A stretch of 64,000 bases of DNA from Rhodoferax sp. (GTDB lineage: Bacteria > Pseudomonadota > Gammaproteobacteria > Burkholderiales > Burkholderiaceae_C): contig NZ_JADMJN010000005.1 in the NCBI RefSeq assembly GCF_018780565.1, positions 434,001 to 498,000 of the forward strand, read 5' to 3'. Every line of letters begins with the position of its first letter. The first letter of the stretch is position 1. A program made the translations under genes and the position numbers. Below the pieces are notes generated by a model. It ran no database searches. It had not been told where the DNA came from and saw nothing but the letters and a program-made list of their open reading frames with translations. Shown in pieces: positions 26,553 through 36,165 of this stretch.

Positions 26553-29279
26553 GTGGCAACGCTGGCATACTGTTGCCCAGTGAATGACCTTAACGAATCT
26601 CCCGCTGGCAGCGCCATCCAGCGCCAGCCTGCCGACCTGCTGTCCAGTGCGCAGGCCTGCTCGGCCAGCCCTGGCCACTTTGATGAACTGCGCGCCTGCG
26701 TTGTGCCCCCAGCTGCCGCCACGCAAAAAGCCGCAAACGCTACCAATTCAGCAGCAAACAATGCTGATTTCGCGGAGGCATGGAGCCAGTTCTTTGCTCA
26801 TATGGAGGCGACCAGCAGCGGCAATCTGAACCAGCGTGCGGCCAGTCTGGAGCGCCAGATACGGGACAACGGCGTTACCTACAACGTCTACGCCGATGAA
26901 AATGGACCGCAGCGTCCCTGGTCACTGGACCTGTTTCCGCTGATGATCGAACCCGAGAGTTGGCAACAGATTGAGCTTGGCGTGTTGCAGCGCATGCGCT
27001 TGCTGGAGCAGGTGCTGGGCGATGTGTACGGCCCCCAGCACTTGATGAAGCGTGGTTTACTCCCGCCCGCGCTGGTGCAGGGGCATCCCGGCTATCTGCG
27101 AGCCATGCACGGGGTCACGCCCGTGGGCGGCACCCATTTGCATATTGCAGCGTTTGATCTGGCGCGTGGGCCGGACGGCAACTGGTGGGTGGTCAGCCAA
27201 CGCTGTCAGGCACCGTCGGGCTTGGGTTATCTGCTGGAAAACCGCCTGGCCATCTCGGGCCAGTTTCCCCAGGCTTTCCAGACCATGCGCGTGCAGCGAC
27301 TGGCCAGCACCTACCGTGCGTTGATGGACAGCTTGAAGCAGATGAGCCCGGCTGGGGCCGACTCCCATATTGCCCTGCTCACCCCCGGCCCGTACAACGA
27401 GACCTATTTTGAGCACGCCTACCTTGCCCGCTATCTGGGCTTGACGCTGGTTGAAGGCAGCGACCTGATCGTGCGCGATGAACACCTGTACCTCAAGACC
27501 CTCAAAGGGCTGGTGCCCGTGCATGGCCTGCTTAAACGTGTGGATGACGAGTACCTTGACCCCTTGGAGTTGCGCCCTGATTCGACCCTGGGCGTACCCG
27601 GCCTGCTGCAGGCCATTCGCGCGGGTCATGTGCTGGTGGCCAATGCACCGGGGACCGCTTTTCTGGAGTCTCCTGCCCTGCTGGGGTTTTTGCCTGCCTT
27701 GTCGCGCCACCTGTTGGGCGAAGAGCTGCAATTACCCGCTCTGCCCACCTGGTGGTGTGGTGAGCGCTCAGCCATGGAAGAAGCCCTGGCCCGCTTGCGC
27801 GACTGCGCCATCAAGCCCACCTACCCGGGCACGCCGGTCCATGGCAGTTTCGATTCGGTGCTGGGGCATACCTTGTCTCCGCGCGAGCTGGACGAATGGG
27901 CCGGGCGCATTGCGCAGCACAGTGAGGAGCACACCGTACAGGCTTACATGCCCTTGTCCCAAATGCCCACCTGGCAGGCAGCACCCCCTCAATCCGGCAA
28001 TGCTGCGGATGCGCAGGGACAGGTCCTTGCGCGCTCGGTGATGCTGCGGGTTTTTGCCGTGTCCGATGGCGCGCAGTCCTGGCGCGTATTGCCCGGTGGG
28101 TTGGCACGCGTGGCCGGCGCTGCGCCCGACATTGCCTCCATGCAGCGCGGCGGCAGCAGTGCCGATGTCTGGGCACTGACCCATGGCGAGGTGGACAAGA
28201 CCACCTTGCTGCAACCGCACCTGACACCGGCTTCGCTGGCACAGCGCAAACGCATGGTGACCAGCCGCGCGGCGGAAAATCTTTATTGGCTGGGGCGCTA
28301 TACCGAGCGTACCGAAAACGCCATCCGACTGGCCCGCCTGACCCTGGAATGCCTTAACGGAGAAGACGCCTCGTCGCCACTGCTTCTGGCATGGCTGGGC
28401 AAGATGGCACTTGCCAATACCCTGGTGCTGCCGGGCGTGCCCCTGGCGCCGCAGGCGCGCCGAGTGTTTGAGCGCTCCCTGATCTCCAGCCTGGGCAGCA
28501 CCGATGGCGCCACCAGTGTGGGCTACAACCTGCGCGCCCTCAAAATGGCGGGCGCCACGGTGCGTGAACGTTTGTCGCAAGAGCATTGGCGCGTGATTGT
28601 GCGGGCCGAAGAGGAGCTTTTCGCCAGTTGCGCCGACCTCACAAGGGGTGGCGATTTTTCTTCGCTGGAAGCCCAAAGAGTGCTGAAGAACGCCAGCGAC
28701 CACATGGCGGCCATCACCGGCGCGCAGACCGACCGGATGACGCGCGACGATGGGTGGCGCCTGCTCAGCATCGGGCGGCACATTGAGCGCCTGGGGTTTC
28801 TGGCGTCTTCACTCCTGCGGGGTCTGGAAACCGGCGCAGTGCATCTGGACGCGGGCTTTGAAGCCATGATTTCGCTGTTTGACAGCACCATCACCTTCCA
28901 TGCGCAGTACCAGCAAAGCCGGGATCTGGCCGCATTGATCGATCTGTTGGTGCTGGACCGCGACAACCCCCGCTCACTGGCCTGGGTGGCACATACCCTG
29001 CGGGGACGACTGGCCAAACTCGCGGGCAGCGAATCCCACGAGCTCAGTGCCCTGGCGATGCGAGTGCCGGACCCCACGGCCTGGAGCCTGACGCAACTGT
29101 GCGAGGCCATGTTGGTGGCACCGGGCACTGGCGGTGAGTCCGGCGCGCAACCCGGCGTTTTTCTGTCTCTGAACGATCTTTTGTTGCAATGTACCGCGGC
29201 AGCCCTCACGGTGTCCGAAGAAATCAGCACCACCTATTTCACCCACTCGGGCCAAATCAAGCAAAGCCTGGGAAGCTGA
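26553..29279 (+). CDS. Circularly permuted ATP-grasp ligase fused to alpha-E domain
   Basis: Up to 908 residues from GTG 26553; GTG 26580 would also serve. The first 85 residues are low-complexity. Residues about 90-530 are the circularly permuted ATP-grasp type 2 domain (HMEATSSGNLNQRA, NGVTYNVYADENG, RPWSLDLFP, HIALLTPGPYNETYFEH, FESPALLG-like ESPALLGFLPAL). Residues about 590-900 form the all-helical alpha-E domain (SRAAENLYWLGRYTERTENAIRLAR). Many bacteria encode these as two genes; here they are one polypeptide. The predicted role is ATP-dependent peptide bond formation with a neighbouring transglutaminase fold. Its stop overlaps the next start by one base. Confidence 0.9.
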   Translation: MATLAYCCPVNDLNESPAGSAIQRQPADLLSSAQACSASPGHFDELRACVVPPAAATQKAANATNSAANNADFAEAWSQFFAHMEATSSGNLNQRAASLERQIRDNGVTYNVYADENGPQRPWSLDLFPLMIEPESWQQIELGVLQRMRLLEQVLGDVYGPQHLMKRGLLPPALVQGHPGYLRAMHGVTPVGGTHLHIAAFDLARGPDGNWWVVSQRCQAPSGLGYLLENRLAISGQFPQAFQTMRVQRLASTYRALMDSLKQMSPAGADSHIALLTPGPYNETYFEHAYLARYLGLTLVEGSDLIVRDEHLYLKTLKGLVPVHGLLKRVDDEYLDPLELRPDSTLGVPGLLQAIRAGHVLVANAPGTAFLESPALLGFLPALSRHLLGEELQLPALPTWWCGERSAMEEALARLRDCAIKPTYPGTPVHGSFDSVLGHTLSPRELDEWAGRIAQHSEEHTVQAYMPLSQMPTWQAAPPQSGNAADAQGQVLARSVMLRVFAVSDGAQSWRVLPGGLARVAGAAPDIASMQRGGSSADVWALTHGEVDKTTLLQPHLTPASLAQRKRMVTSRAAENLYWLGRYTERTENAIRLARLTLECLNGEDASSPLLLAWLGKMALANTLVLPGVPLAPQARRVFERSLISSLGSTDGATSVGYNLRALKMAGATVRERLSQEHWRVIVRAEEELFASCADLTRGGDFSSLEAQRVLKNASDHMAAITGAQTDRMTRDDGWRLLSIGRHIERLGFLASSLLRGLETGAVHLDAGFEAMISLFDSTITFHAQYQQSRDLAALIDLLVLDRDNPRSLAWVAHTLRGRLAKLAGSESHELSALAMRVPDPTAWSLTQLCEAMLVAPGTGGESGAQPGVFLSLNDLLLQCTAAALTVSEEISTTYFTHSGQIKQSLGS

Positions 29280-30256
29280 TGAAGCTGCAAATCACTCACG
29301 AGACACGCTACGACTATGTGCCCGCCGTAGAAACAGCACAGCACGTGGCGTATCTGCAGCCCTTGCATACCCGCCATCAGCAGTTGCTGAGTCACGCGCT
29401 GCACATCAGCCCGACACCGGCCCAAATCAGGCCGGTGATGGACGTCTTTGGCAACACACGCAGCTTTTTCTCGCTGCAAACACCTCACACCGTGTTAGAG
29501 GTGGTGGCACACAGTGTTGTGCTCACCACCGCCCAGGCATTGCCGGCCAGCAGCATCACTTGGGAGCAGACCCGGGAACGCTTTCGATACCGATCCGGCG
29601 GAGAGTTTGATGCCGCGACCGAGTATGTTTTCGCCTCACCTTTTTGCCCCCGGGCACCCGAGTTCGCAGCCTATGCGCGGCCAAGTTTTGCGCCCGGCGT
29701 GAGCTTGCTGGCGGCAGCACAAAACCTGATGCAGCGCATTCACGCCGACTTTGTGTATGAAAGCCAGAGTACCCAGGTCAACACACCGGCACTGGAAGCC
29801 CTGGCTCAGCGCAAGGGGGTGTGCCAGGATTTCGCCCACATCATGATCGCGTGCCTGCGCGCCATGGGCGTGGCAGCGCGTTACGTCAGCGGTTATCTGC
29901 TGACCCAACCGGCACCCGGCACCGTCAAGCTCAAGGGCAGCGACGCGTCGCACGCCTGGGTGGCGGTATACCTTGCCGACTTGGCGCCAGAGGATCGCTG
30001 GTGCGATCTGGACCCGACCAATAACCGCTGTGGCTGGCATTCACCGGGCGAGGACTATGTGACGCTGGCCATGGGGAGAGATTTTTCCGATGTATCACCC
30101 CTGCGCGGTGTCATCCATGGCGGCGCCAGTCACACCCTCACCGTGGGCGTCACGGTAGAACCGATCAGTAGCGACATGCCGGCTACCATAGCACCCCAGA
30201 CCCTGCCACCCCCTTCGAGCCAGAGCCAGTCGCAAAGCCAGAGAACTATCAATTAG
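29279..30256 (+). CDS. Transglutaminase-like cysteine protease/transferase
   Basis: 325 residues; ATG 29279 overlaps the upstream stop (TGATG), so translation is coupled. The N-terminal transglutaminase beta domain is residues about 1-90. The catalytic triad is C182 (GVCQDFAH), H225 (ASHAWVAVY) and D245 (DLDPTNN). It is the classic companion of ATP-grasp/alpha-E proteins. The C-terminus is a Ser/Gln tail (SSQSQSQSQ), and the stop codon lies inside a short palindrome (30246-30260). Cytosolic; substrate unknown. Confidence 0.92.
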   Translation: MKLQITHETRYDYVPAVETAQHVAYLQPLHTRHQQLLSHALHISPTPAQIRPVMDVFGNTRSFFSLQTPHTVLEVVAHSVVLTTAQALPASSITWEQTRERFRYRSGGEFDAATEYVFASPFCPRAPEFAAYARPSFAPGVSLLAAAQNLMQRIHADFVYESQSTQVNTPALEALAQRKGVCQDFAHIMIACLRAMGVAARYVSGYLLTQPAPGTVKLKGSDASHAWVAVYLADLAPEDRWCDLDPTNNRCGWHSPGEDYVTLAMGRDFSDVSPLRGVIHGGASHTLTVGVTVEPISSDMPATIAPQTLPPPSSQSQSQSQRTIN

Positions 30257-30260
30257 ATAG
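30246..30260. repeat. Short palindrome carrying the transglutaminase stop codon
   Basis: CTATC-AATTA-GATAG matches the core of the dispersed repeat family. The TAG stop of the gene lies at 30254-30256 inside it, and a further GGGGGCTATCG follows at about 30280, as in longer copies. Confidence 0.45.
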
Positions 30261-30330
30261 CAATATGGGCATATGTGACGGGGGCTATCGCCATTTTCAT
30301 TCAGTAATTTACACACCACAAGGATTCACC

Positions 30331-30786
30331 ATGAGCGTCTACGCAAGACTGACCGAACTCAACATCACCCTGCCACCCGTGGCAATCCCCGCAGCGGCCT
30401 ATGTGCCATTTGTGCAAACGGGCAATCTGGTTTTCCTCAGCGGTCACATTGCCAAAAAAGACGGCAAACCCTGGGTGGGGCAGCTTGGAAAAAACATGGT
30501 GACTGAAGAAGGCCGGACGGCGGCACGGCAAGTGGCCATTGACCTGATGGGCACATTGCACGCAGCGGTGGGTGATCTCAACCGTGTCAAACGCATCGTC
30601 AAGCTCATGTCGCTGGTCAACTCCACCGACGCCTTTACCGAACAGCACCTGGTCACCAATGGTGCCAGTGAACTGCTGGGCGATGTTTTCGGTGACAAGG
30701 GCTCACATGCCCGCAGCGCCTTCGGCGTGGCCCAGATTCCATTGGGCGCCTGCGTTGAAATTGAACTGATCGCCGAGCTGGCCTAA
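30331..30786 (+). CDS. RidA/YjgF-family protein
   Basis: 151 residues from ATG 30331 with AAGGA upstream. The long RidA-like form, with [19 protein letters not shown] and [26 protein letters not shown] ending ([15 protein letters not shown]). RidA-superfamily proteins hydrolyse reactive enamine/imine intermediates; this subgroup lacks proof of substrate, and the usual RidA arginine is present in the HARSAFG region. It follows the transglutaminase gene by 74 bp. Its stop overlaps the end of the convergent chemoreceptor gene by 4 bp. Confidence 0.9.
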   Translation: MSVYARLTELNITLPPVAIPAAAYVPFVQTGNLVFLSGHIAKKDGKPWVGQLGKNMVTEEGRTAARQVAIDLMGTLHAAVGDLNRVKRIVKLMSLVNSTDAFTEQHLVTNGASELLGDVFGDKGSHARSAFGVAQIPLGACVEIELIAELA

Positions 30787-32570
30787 AAGGTTTCCCAATC
30801 TTCGTCGCCGCCCTTCTGGCTTGGGGCTGGCGCCGGCTTGGGTTTGGCCGCAGCACTGGTATTTCCGTTGGCCAGTGTCAATGGTTTTTTGGCAGCACCT
30901 GTGCCCGACAGGGGCGCAGCCGGTTTTGCTTTTGTCAGAGCTTGCGGTCGCTTGTAGGTCAGTGGCTGTGCATGTGGCGTAATGTCCTTGCTAGGGCGTG
31001 CTGCTGTCGACGCAGACTTCACCGTATCGCTGATCTTGAACACCGCCACCGCTTGCGCCAGTTGATCGGCCTGCTCGCGCAGGCTTTCCGCGGCAGCCGC
31101 GCTTTCCTCCACAAGAGCAGCATTTTGCTGCGTCATCTGGTCCAGGTTGCCAATGGCCTGGTGAACGTGCGCAATGCCGGAACTCTGCTCGGTGGAGGCG
31201 GCGCTGATTTCGCCAATCACATCCGCCACCTTGCGCACCGATTGCACAATGTCACTCATGGTGGCGCCGGCATCCGACACCAGCTTGGTGCCAGATTCCA
31301 CTTTTTCAACCGAGGTACCAATCAGTCCCTTGATTTCTTTGGCCGCCTCGGCGCTGCGCTGCGCCAGACTGCGCACTTCGCTGGCAACCACGGCAAAGCC
31401 ACGGCCCTGCTCGCCAGCCCGTGCGGCTTCCACCGCGGCGTTGAGCGCCAGGATGTTGGTTTGAAAGGCAATGCCGTCAATGACGCCAATAATGTCGGAG
31501 ATTTTGCGACTGCTGGTGTTGATCTCTTCCATGGTGAAGACCACCTGCTTGACCACCGCCCCGCCCTTCTCGGCCACGGCCGAAGCGTTGGCCGCCAGGG
31601 TGCTGGCCTGGCGCGCGTTGTCGGCGCTTTGCTGCACGGTGCCGGTCAGCTGGTTCATGCTGGAAGCGGTGGACTGCAAGTTGCTGGAGGTCTGCTCGGT
31701 GCGCTGCGCGAGATCGTTGTTGCCGCTGGCAATCTCGGCGCTGGCGGTGGCAATGCTGTCGGTGCTCTGGCGCACCTGGTGCACCATGCGGCCCAGTGAC
31801 TCGTTCATGGAAGCCAGCGACTTCATCAGATCACCAAACTCGTCGCCGCGGGAGGTGTCAATTCGCATGCTGAGATCGCCTTTGGCGATGTTGGCCGCGA
31901 GTTCATTCGCCTGCACCAGAGGCCCGCGAATCGAGCGAATCAACCAGGCAGCGCCTCCAAGAATACCGGCAATCAACAGAAAAATGCCTATGGCGGAAAT
32001 GTTGACCAGTTCCTTGCCTCTTTTTTCAAAATACTGGCGCGATGTTGCATGGGACTGCTCCTGCATCGCTACAAAATCACGCTGGGATTTTTGATAGGCT
32101 GTCATGGCCGGGTTGTACTGGCTGTTGATGACCGTGAGCACTTCATCTGGCTTGGCCTCAGCCCGTAACTTCATGGCCTTGGCCCGCGTCTCAAGCACCA
32201 GCTTGCGGTTGTTGGCAATGGTTTGCATCTGGGACTTGTCTGCCGCCGTCAACTCGGTGGCGTCAATAGACTTCTGGATGTCGCCAATTTGAGCGGAGGT
32301 TGCCGCGAGGGCCTCTTTCAACCCGGCTTCCACGGTAGCGTCGCTGCTGAGCAAAATGGCTTGCGAACGCGCTGCGTTGGTTTCGGTCAATCCCGCCCAA
32401 CGATTGGTCAGCTTGATCTTGGTACTCAAGGCATCGAGTACCGCCGCACTCTCGGCCCGGTCACTGCCGGCGCGCACGGCGGCATAGCCGATCACCAGGC
32501 ACAAGCCAAAAACAATCAGGCCGGTGGCAATCCACAACTTGGCAGCAAGGCGAACGTTGTTCAGAGTCAT
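30783..32570 (-). CDS. Methyl-accepting chemotaxis protein
   Basis: 595 residues. An N-terminal membrane helix (about 11-32), a periplasmic four-helix sensor (about 35-190), a second membrane helix (about 192-214), a HAMP domain, and the cytoplasmic signalling hairpin with the conserved tip [20 protein letters not shown]. The Tar-like ligand region suggests small-molecule sensing; the ligand is unknown. A Pro/Ala/Lys linker leads to a C-terminal EDWETF, the xWxxF pentapeptide that tethers CheR and CheB in high-abundance receptors. No che genes are in the window. Confidence 0.95.
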   Translation of the reverse strand: MTLNNVRLAAKLWIATGLIVFGLCLVIGYAAVRAGSDRAESAAVLDALSTKIKLTNRWAGLTETNAARSQAILLSSDATVEAGLKEALAATSAQIGDIQKSIDATELTAADKSQMQTIANNRKLVLETRAKAMKLRAEAKPDEVLTVINSQYNPAMTAYQKSQRDFVAMQEQSHATSRQYFEKRGKELVNISAIGIFLLIAGILGGAAWLIRSIRGPLVQANELAANIAKGDLSMRIDTSRGDEFGDLMKSLASMNESLGRMVHQVRQSTDSIATASAEIASGNNDLAQRTEQTSSNLQSTASSMNQLTGTVQQSADNARQASTLAANASAVAEKGGAVVKQVVFTMEEINTSSRKISDIIGVIDGIAFQTNILALNAAVEAARAGEQGRGFAVVASEVRSLAQRSAEAAKEIKGLIGTSVEKVESGTKLVSDAGATMSDIVQSVRKVADVIGEISAASTEQSSGIAHVHQAIGNLDQMTQQNAALVEESAAAAESLREQADQLAQAVAVFKISDTVKSASTAARPSKDITPHAQPLTYKRPQALTKAKPAAPLSGTGAAKKPLTLANGNTSAAAKPKPAPAPSQKGGDEDWETF

Positions 32571-32647
32571 GACGAGTCTCCATCCAATATTGTTGTGTCG
32601 TCAGGATAGCACTGAACCCGTCGAAATGCTCATTCGGACTGAAAAGC

Positions 32648-33112
32648 TTACAGTCGCCACGCGGCCTGATCCATGACGCTTTGCAAGCTGGCTGCACTCA
32701 CCCTTTCGGGTACCAATTCCGCCAGCGGTCGCAAGACAAAAGCACGCGAGTTCATGCGTGGGTGGGGAACCACCAATGATGCGCTCAAAATTGTGGCGTC
32801 ACCATACAGGAGCAAATCCAGATCAAGGGTTCGAGGGGCATTGCGATAGGGTCGTTCGCGGCCTGATTTCTCCTCGATGCCCTGCAGTTGGGCCAGGAGT
32901 TGTGGCGCGGTCAAGCGCGTTTGCACTTCGACCACGGCATTGACATAGTCAGGTCCGCTTGAATCCACCGGCGCACTGCCGTACAGCGAGGAGCGGCGGG
33001 AAAGTGTTACGCCGTCCAGCGCAGCGATATCGTCCATCGCACCCAGCACAGTTGCCGCGGGCTCCCTCAAATTGGCACCCAGGCCGATGTAGGCGCTTAC
33101 CGGGTCCCGCAT
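32648..33112 (-). CDS. folK: 2-amino-4-hydroxy-6-hydroxymethyldihydropteridine diphosphokinase
   Basis: 154 residues; transfers pyrophosphate from ATP to the pterin in folate synthesis. Motifs are YIGLGANLREP at the start, SSLYGSAPVDSSGPDYVNAV, the signature NAPRTLDLDLLLYGD and VPHPRMNSRAFVLRPLAEL. It lies 8 bp after pcnB in the same direction, the usual betaproteobacterial pair, and its ATG lacks a clear ribosome site, which suggests coupling. Confidence 0.95.
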   Translation of the reverse strand: MRDPVSAYIGLGANLREPAATVLGAMDDIAALDGVTLSRRSSLYGSAPVDSSGPDYVNAVVEVQTRLTAPQLLAQLQGIEEKSGRERPYRNAPRTLDLDLLLYGDATILSASLVVPHPRMNSRAFVLRPLAELVPERVSAASLQSVMDQAAWRL

Positions 33113-33120
33113 GGCAAGGT

Positions 33121-34716
33121 TCAGCTGTCGCTTTGCGGAGCATCACCGCCCGCGCCCTCGGCACCTTTGGCCGCACCAGTGCGGCGACGGCGACGCCGCT
33201 TGCGCGGCGCGCTGGCGCCCTCCTCACCCTGGATATCGCCTGAGTTTGTCGGCGGCACGGGGCTTGCTGCCATGTCAGATGCCGCGCTCGGCTCACGCAC
33301 CACAGGCGCCTTATGGACGCGTGGCGCACGCTGGCGCTGTTGCTGCTCTTCCCGGACCTGGTCAACCATGTCCTGACGCAAGTCGTCATCGGCCATGCTG
33401 AACTCTTGCCACCAGTCGGCCAGTACCACGTCAATTTCACCCGCATCGGCACGCAGGCGCATGAAGTCAAACGCAGCGCGAAAACGCGGCTGATCCACCA
33501 AACCGAATGGAGTACTGCCAACACGCTTTTCAAAGCGCGGCTGCATCATCCAGATCTCGCGCATGTCACCCGCAAGCTTGCCGCGTCCCGACACGTCGCC
33601 GATACGGGCGTTGAACACATCGTCGATAGCATCTTGCAGCGCGGGATGGGAGTGCTGACGCTGCTGCTGCACACGTTGCGCCCAGCCGTCCCGCACGTCA
33701 GCCCACAGCACGCAGGCAAGGAGGAAGCTGGGGGCCACCGGCTTGCCTTCATCCACGCGGCGGTCGGTATCTTTCAAGGCGGCGTTGACAAACGTCTGCT
33801 GCGCACGCTCCACCACGACATCCAGCAGGGGATAAATGCCGCGCGCCATGCCCAGCGCCTTGAGCTGCTCGATAGAAGCCAGCGCATGGCCGGTTTGCAG
33901 CAGCTTGAGCATTTCATCGAACAGCCGGCTTTGCGGCACATCGGCCAGCAGCTCCTGCGACTTGACCAGTGGGCCAGCCGTTTTGGCTTCGAGCTGGAAG
34001 CCCAAGCCACTGAGCTTGGCCGCAAAACGCACGGCGCGAATGATGCGCACCGGGTCTTCGCGGTAACGGGTCGCCGGATCGCCAATCATGCGAATGACGC
34101 GCTTTTTGGCGTCCTTGATGCCGTTGTGATAATCGACCACGATCTGGGTCTCGGGATCGTAGTACATGGCGTTGATTGTGAAATCACGCCGTACCGCGTC
34201 TTCTTCCTGCGGACCCCAGACGTTGTCACGAAGCACCCGACCCGACGCATCCACGGCATGCTTCATGCCAGCAAGCTCATTCTTGCTGGTGCGTTCATTG
34301 CCTGAAACGGCCTCTGCCGCGGCATTGTCCATATAGGCACGGAACGTGGAGACTTCGATCACCTCGTTTTCACGCCCTCGCCCGTACACCACGTGCACGA
34401 TGCGAAAACGCCGGCCGATGATGAAGGCGCGCCGGAACAGGCCTTTGACCTGCTCGGGCGTGGCATTGGTTGCCACGTCAAAGTCTTTCGGACGCAGGCC
34501 GACCATCAAATCGCGCACCGCCCCACCCACAATATAGGCTTCATAGCCGGCGCTTTTAAGCGTGCGCACCACATTGAGGGCCCGGTCATCGACCAGTGCC
34601 GGGTCAATACCATGGGCATCGACACTGACTTCTTCGCGCTTGCCAAACTGGAGCTTCTTGCCCTTTGCTGTCGATGGGGATTTGCCCAGCAGCTTGTTAA
34701 TAAACTTTTTAATCAT
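33121..34716 (-). CDS. pcnB: Poly(A) polymerase I
   Basis: 531 residues; adds 3' poly(A) tails that mark RNA for decay. The class II nucleotidyltransferase core is clear: YIVGGAVRDLMVGLRPKDFD (the metal aspartates follow the GG motif), then the RRFRIVHVVYGR and RRDFTINAMYYD segments and the EDPVRIIRAVRFAAKLG-like RNA-binding motif. The C-terminal tail is basic and Arg-rich (PRKRRRRRRTG), typical for PcnB. It is followed by folK and preceded by a HAD hydrolase gene. Confidence 0.95.
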   Translation of the reverse strand: MIKKFINKLLGKSPSTAKGKKLQFGKREEVSVDAHGIDPALVDDRALNVVRTLKSAGYEAYIVGGAVRDLMVGLRPKDFDVATNATPEQVKGLFRRAFIIGRRFRIVHVVYGRGRENEVIEVSTFRAYMDNAAAEAVSGNERTSKNELAGMKHAVDASGRVLRDNVWGPQEEDAVRRDFTINAMYYDPETQIVVDYHNGIKDAKKRVIRMIGDPATRYREDPVRIIRAVRFAAKLSGLGFQLEAKTAGPLVKSQELLADVPQSRLFDEMLKLLQTGHALASIEQLKALGMARGIYPLLDVVVERAQQTFVNAALKDTDRRVDEGKPVAPSFLLACVLWADVRDGWAQRVQQQRQHSHPALQDAIDDVFNARIGDVSGRGKLAGDMREIWMMQPRFEKRVGSTPFGLVDQPRFRAAFDFMRLRADAGEIDVVLADWWQEFSMADDDLRQDMVDQVREEQQQRQRAPRVHKAPVVREPSAASDMAASPVPPTNSGDIQGEEGASAPRKRRRRRRTGAAKGAEGAGGDAPQSDS

Positions 34717-34745
34717 TTAATTCTGAAATTTTGCGGAACGGGCCA

Positions 34746-34761
34746 CCGACTGCAAAGTCGG
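34746..34761 (-). other. Small GC hairpin between the HAD gene and pcnB
   Basis: CCGACT-GCAA-AGTCGG is a 6-bp perfect stem with a tetraloop, about 30 bp upstream of the pcnB start on the minus strand. It could partly separate the HAD and pcnB transcripts; no T-run follows. Confidence 0.3.
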
Positions 34762-34791
34762 CCAGCGTTGTCCACGCCACTGGAAGATGTC

Positions 34792-35466
34792 CTAAAACAG
34801 GTCAAGTATGCGCCATCCACGTTCCAAGGCAATTGCACGCAGGCGTTCATCGGGATTGGTGGCCACAGGGTGAGTCACTTTTTCCATCAAACTGAGGTCA
34901 TTGATGGAATCGGTATAAAAAGTGGATTCAACATCCGCCCAGCCCAGGCGGCGGCTGCCCAGCCACTGCTCCATCCGGGTTACCTTGCCTTCACGGGCCG
35001 AGGGAACACCCTTGATTTCACCGGTAATCCATCCCGTGCCGCCCGGTGAGGTATCGCGCTCCAGTTCGACTGCGATCAGCTCCTTGACGCCAAAAACCTT
35101 CGCAATCGGCCGCGTGACGAATTCATTGGTCGCCGTGATGATGAGCACTTCATCGCCCGCCTGCTGGTGCTGCCGAACCAGTGCGAGCGCCTGCGGCTTG
35201 ACGACCGGCTGAACCACTGTTCTCATGAAATCCGCGTGAGCTGCTTCGGAATTGACAGCCCCCTGCCGTCTCACGGCATCGGTTGCAAAGCGCACGTAAT
35301 CGTGGATATCCAGGGTGCCCGCTTTGTAATGGGCGAAAAATTCATCATTGCGCCGATTGAAGTCCACGGGATCGGTCCAGCCGATGGTGCTGGTGTAGAC
35401 CCCCCATGAATAATCGGAATCGATGGGCAACAGGGTGTGATCAAGGTCAAAAAGGGCCAGCTTCAT
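34792..35466 (-). CDS. HAD superfamily subfamily IB phosphatase (SerB-like)
   Basis: 224 residues. Motif I is LFDLDHTLLP with both catalytic aspartates, motif II is IITATNEF, and motif III/IV is YTDSINDLSLMEKV with the GDS-N-D pattern partly kept. Of the phosphoserine-phosphatase-like type found next to hda and pcnB in Burkholderiales; the substrate is unproven. It starts 3 bp after the hda stop. Confidence 0.88.
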   Translation of the reverse strand: MKLALFDLDHTLLPIDSDYSWGVYTSTIGWTDPVDFNRRNDEFFAHYKAGTLDIHDYVRFATDAVRRQGAVNSEAAHADFMRTVVQPVVKPQALALVRQHQQAGDEVLIITATNEFVTRPIAKVFGVKELIAVELERDTSPGGTGWITGEIKGVPSAREGKVTRMEQWLGSRRLGWADVESTFYTDSINDLSLMEKVTHPVATNPDERLRAIALERGWRILDLF

Positions 35467-35469
35467 GCG

Positions 35470-36165
35470 TCAGATGTTTTCCATCATGGATTTGATCAAG
35501 GGAATGGTGATGCCCCGCTTGGTTTGCAGGGCGTAGCCATCAATCAGGTCCAGCAACTCCATCAGGCTCCCCAGATCGCGGCTGAATCGGGTCAACATGA
35601 AATCCATCACGTCATCGCCCAGGAATACCCCTCGCGCATCCGCTGCTTTGCGCAAAACGGCGCGCCGCTCCGGCTCGCTGAGCACCTGCAACTCGAAAAC
35701 ATGACCCCAGCCCAAGCGGGTCCTGAGGTCTTCACGCAATTTGAGATCCGACGGTGGCAGTGCACCGGCGCCCAACACCCAGAGTTGGTGGCTTTGTGCA
35801 TTCACGAACCAGTTGAAAGCCGCATGTTGCTGCTCTGCCGTGTACAGGTGCACATCGTCCATCAGAATGGCCGCCCATCCTTCATTGAATTCGGGGGGCT
35901 CCGCGATCGAGGCATCGAGCCAGCCCACTGTGGCGCCCTGCTCCCGCAAAGCCGCCTGCACGGCCTTGAGCAAATGCGTCTTGCCACTGGCGCCAACACC
36001 CCACAAGTAGGTGGGCACCGGCGAGCGCGGGCTGGTACCTGACTTGTCCCCCACCCAGAGCTCCAGATGGCGGAGAACGGCCTCATTGGGGCCGGCAAAA
36101 AAGCTCGCCAGCGTGGGGCCTGTGGCCAGTCCGATATCGAGCGCAATTTGTTTCATTCGCTGCAT
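35470..36165 (-). CDS. hda: DnaA regulatory inactivator Hda
   Basis: About 231 residues of a AAA+ DnaA-like protein that, with the sliding clamp, promotes ATP-DnaA hydrolysis after initiation. ATG 36165 is chosen because it overlaps the upstream stop as TGATG; ATG 36156 begins the family-typical MKQIALDIG. The N-terminal QIALDIGLA is the clamp-binding region, then a P-loop GVGASGKTHLL, a Walker B region ILMDDVHLY, and a sensor R in the C-terminal part. It is cotranscribed with the AI-2E transporter gene. Confidence 0.93.
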   Translation of the reverse strand: MQRMKQIALDIGLATGPTLASFFAGPNEAVLRHLELWVGDKSGTSPRSPVPTYLWGVGASGKTHLLKAVQAALREQGATVGWLDASIAEPPEFNEGWAAILMDDVHLYTAEQQHAAFNWFVNAQSHQLWVLGAGALPPSDLKLREDLRTRLGWGHVFELQVLSEPERRAVLRKAADARGVFLGDDVMDFMLTRFSRDLGSLMELLDLIDGYALQTKRGITIPLIKSMMENI

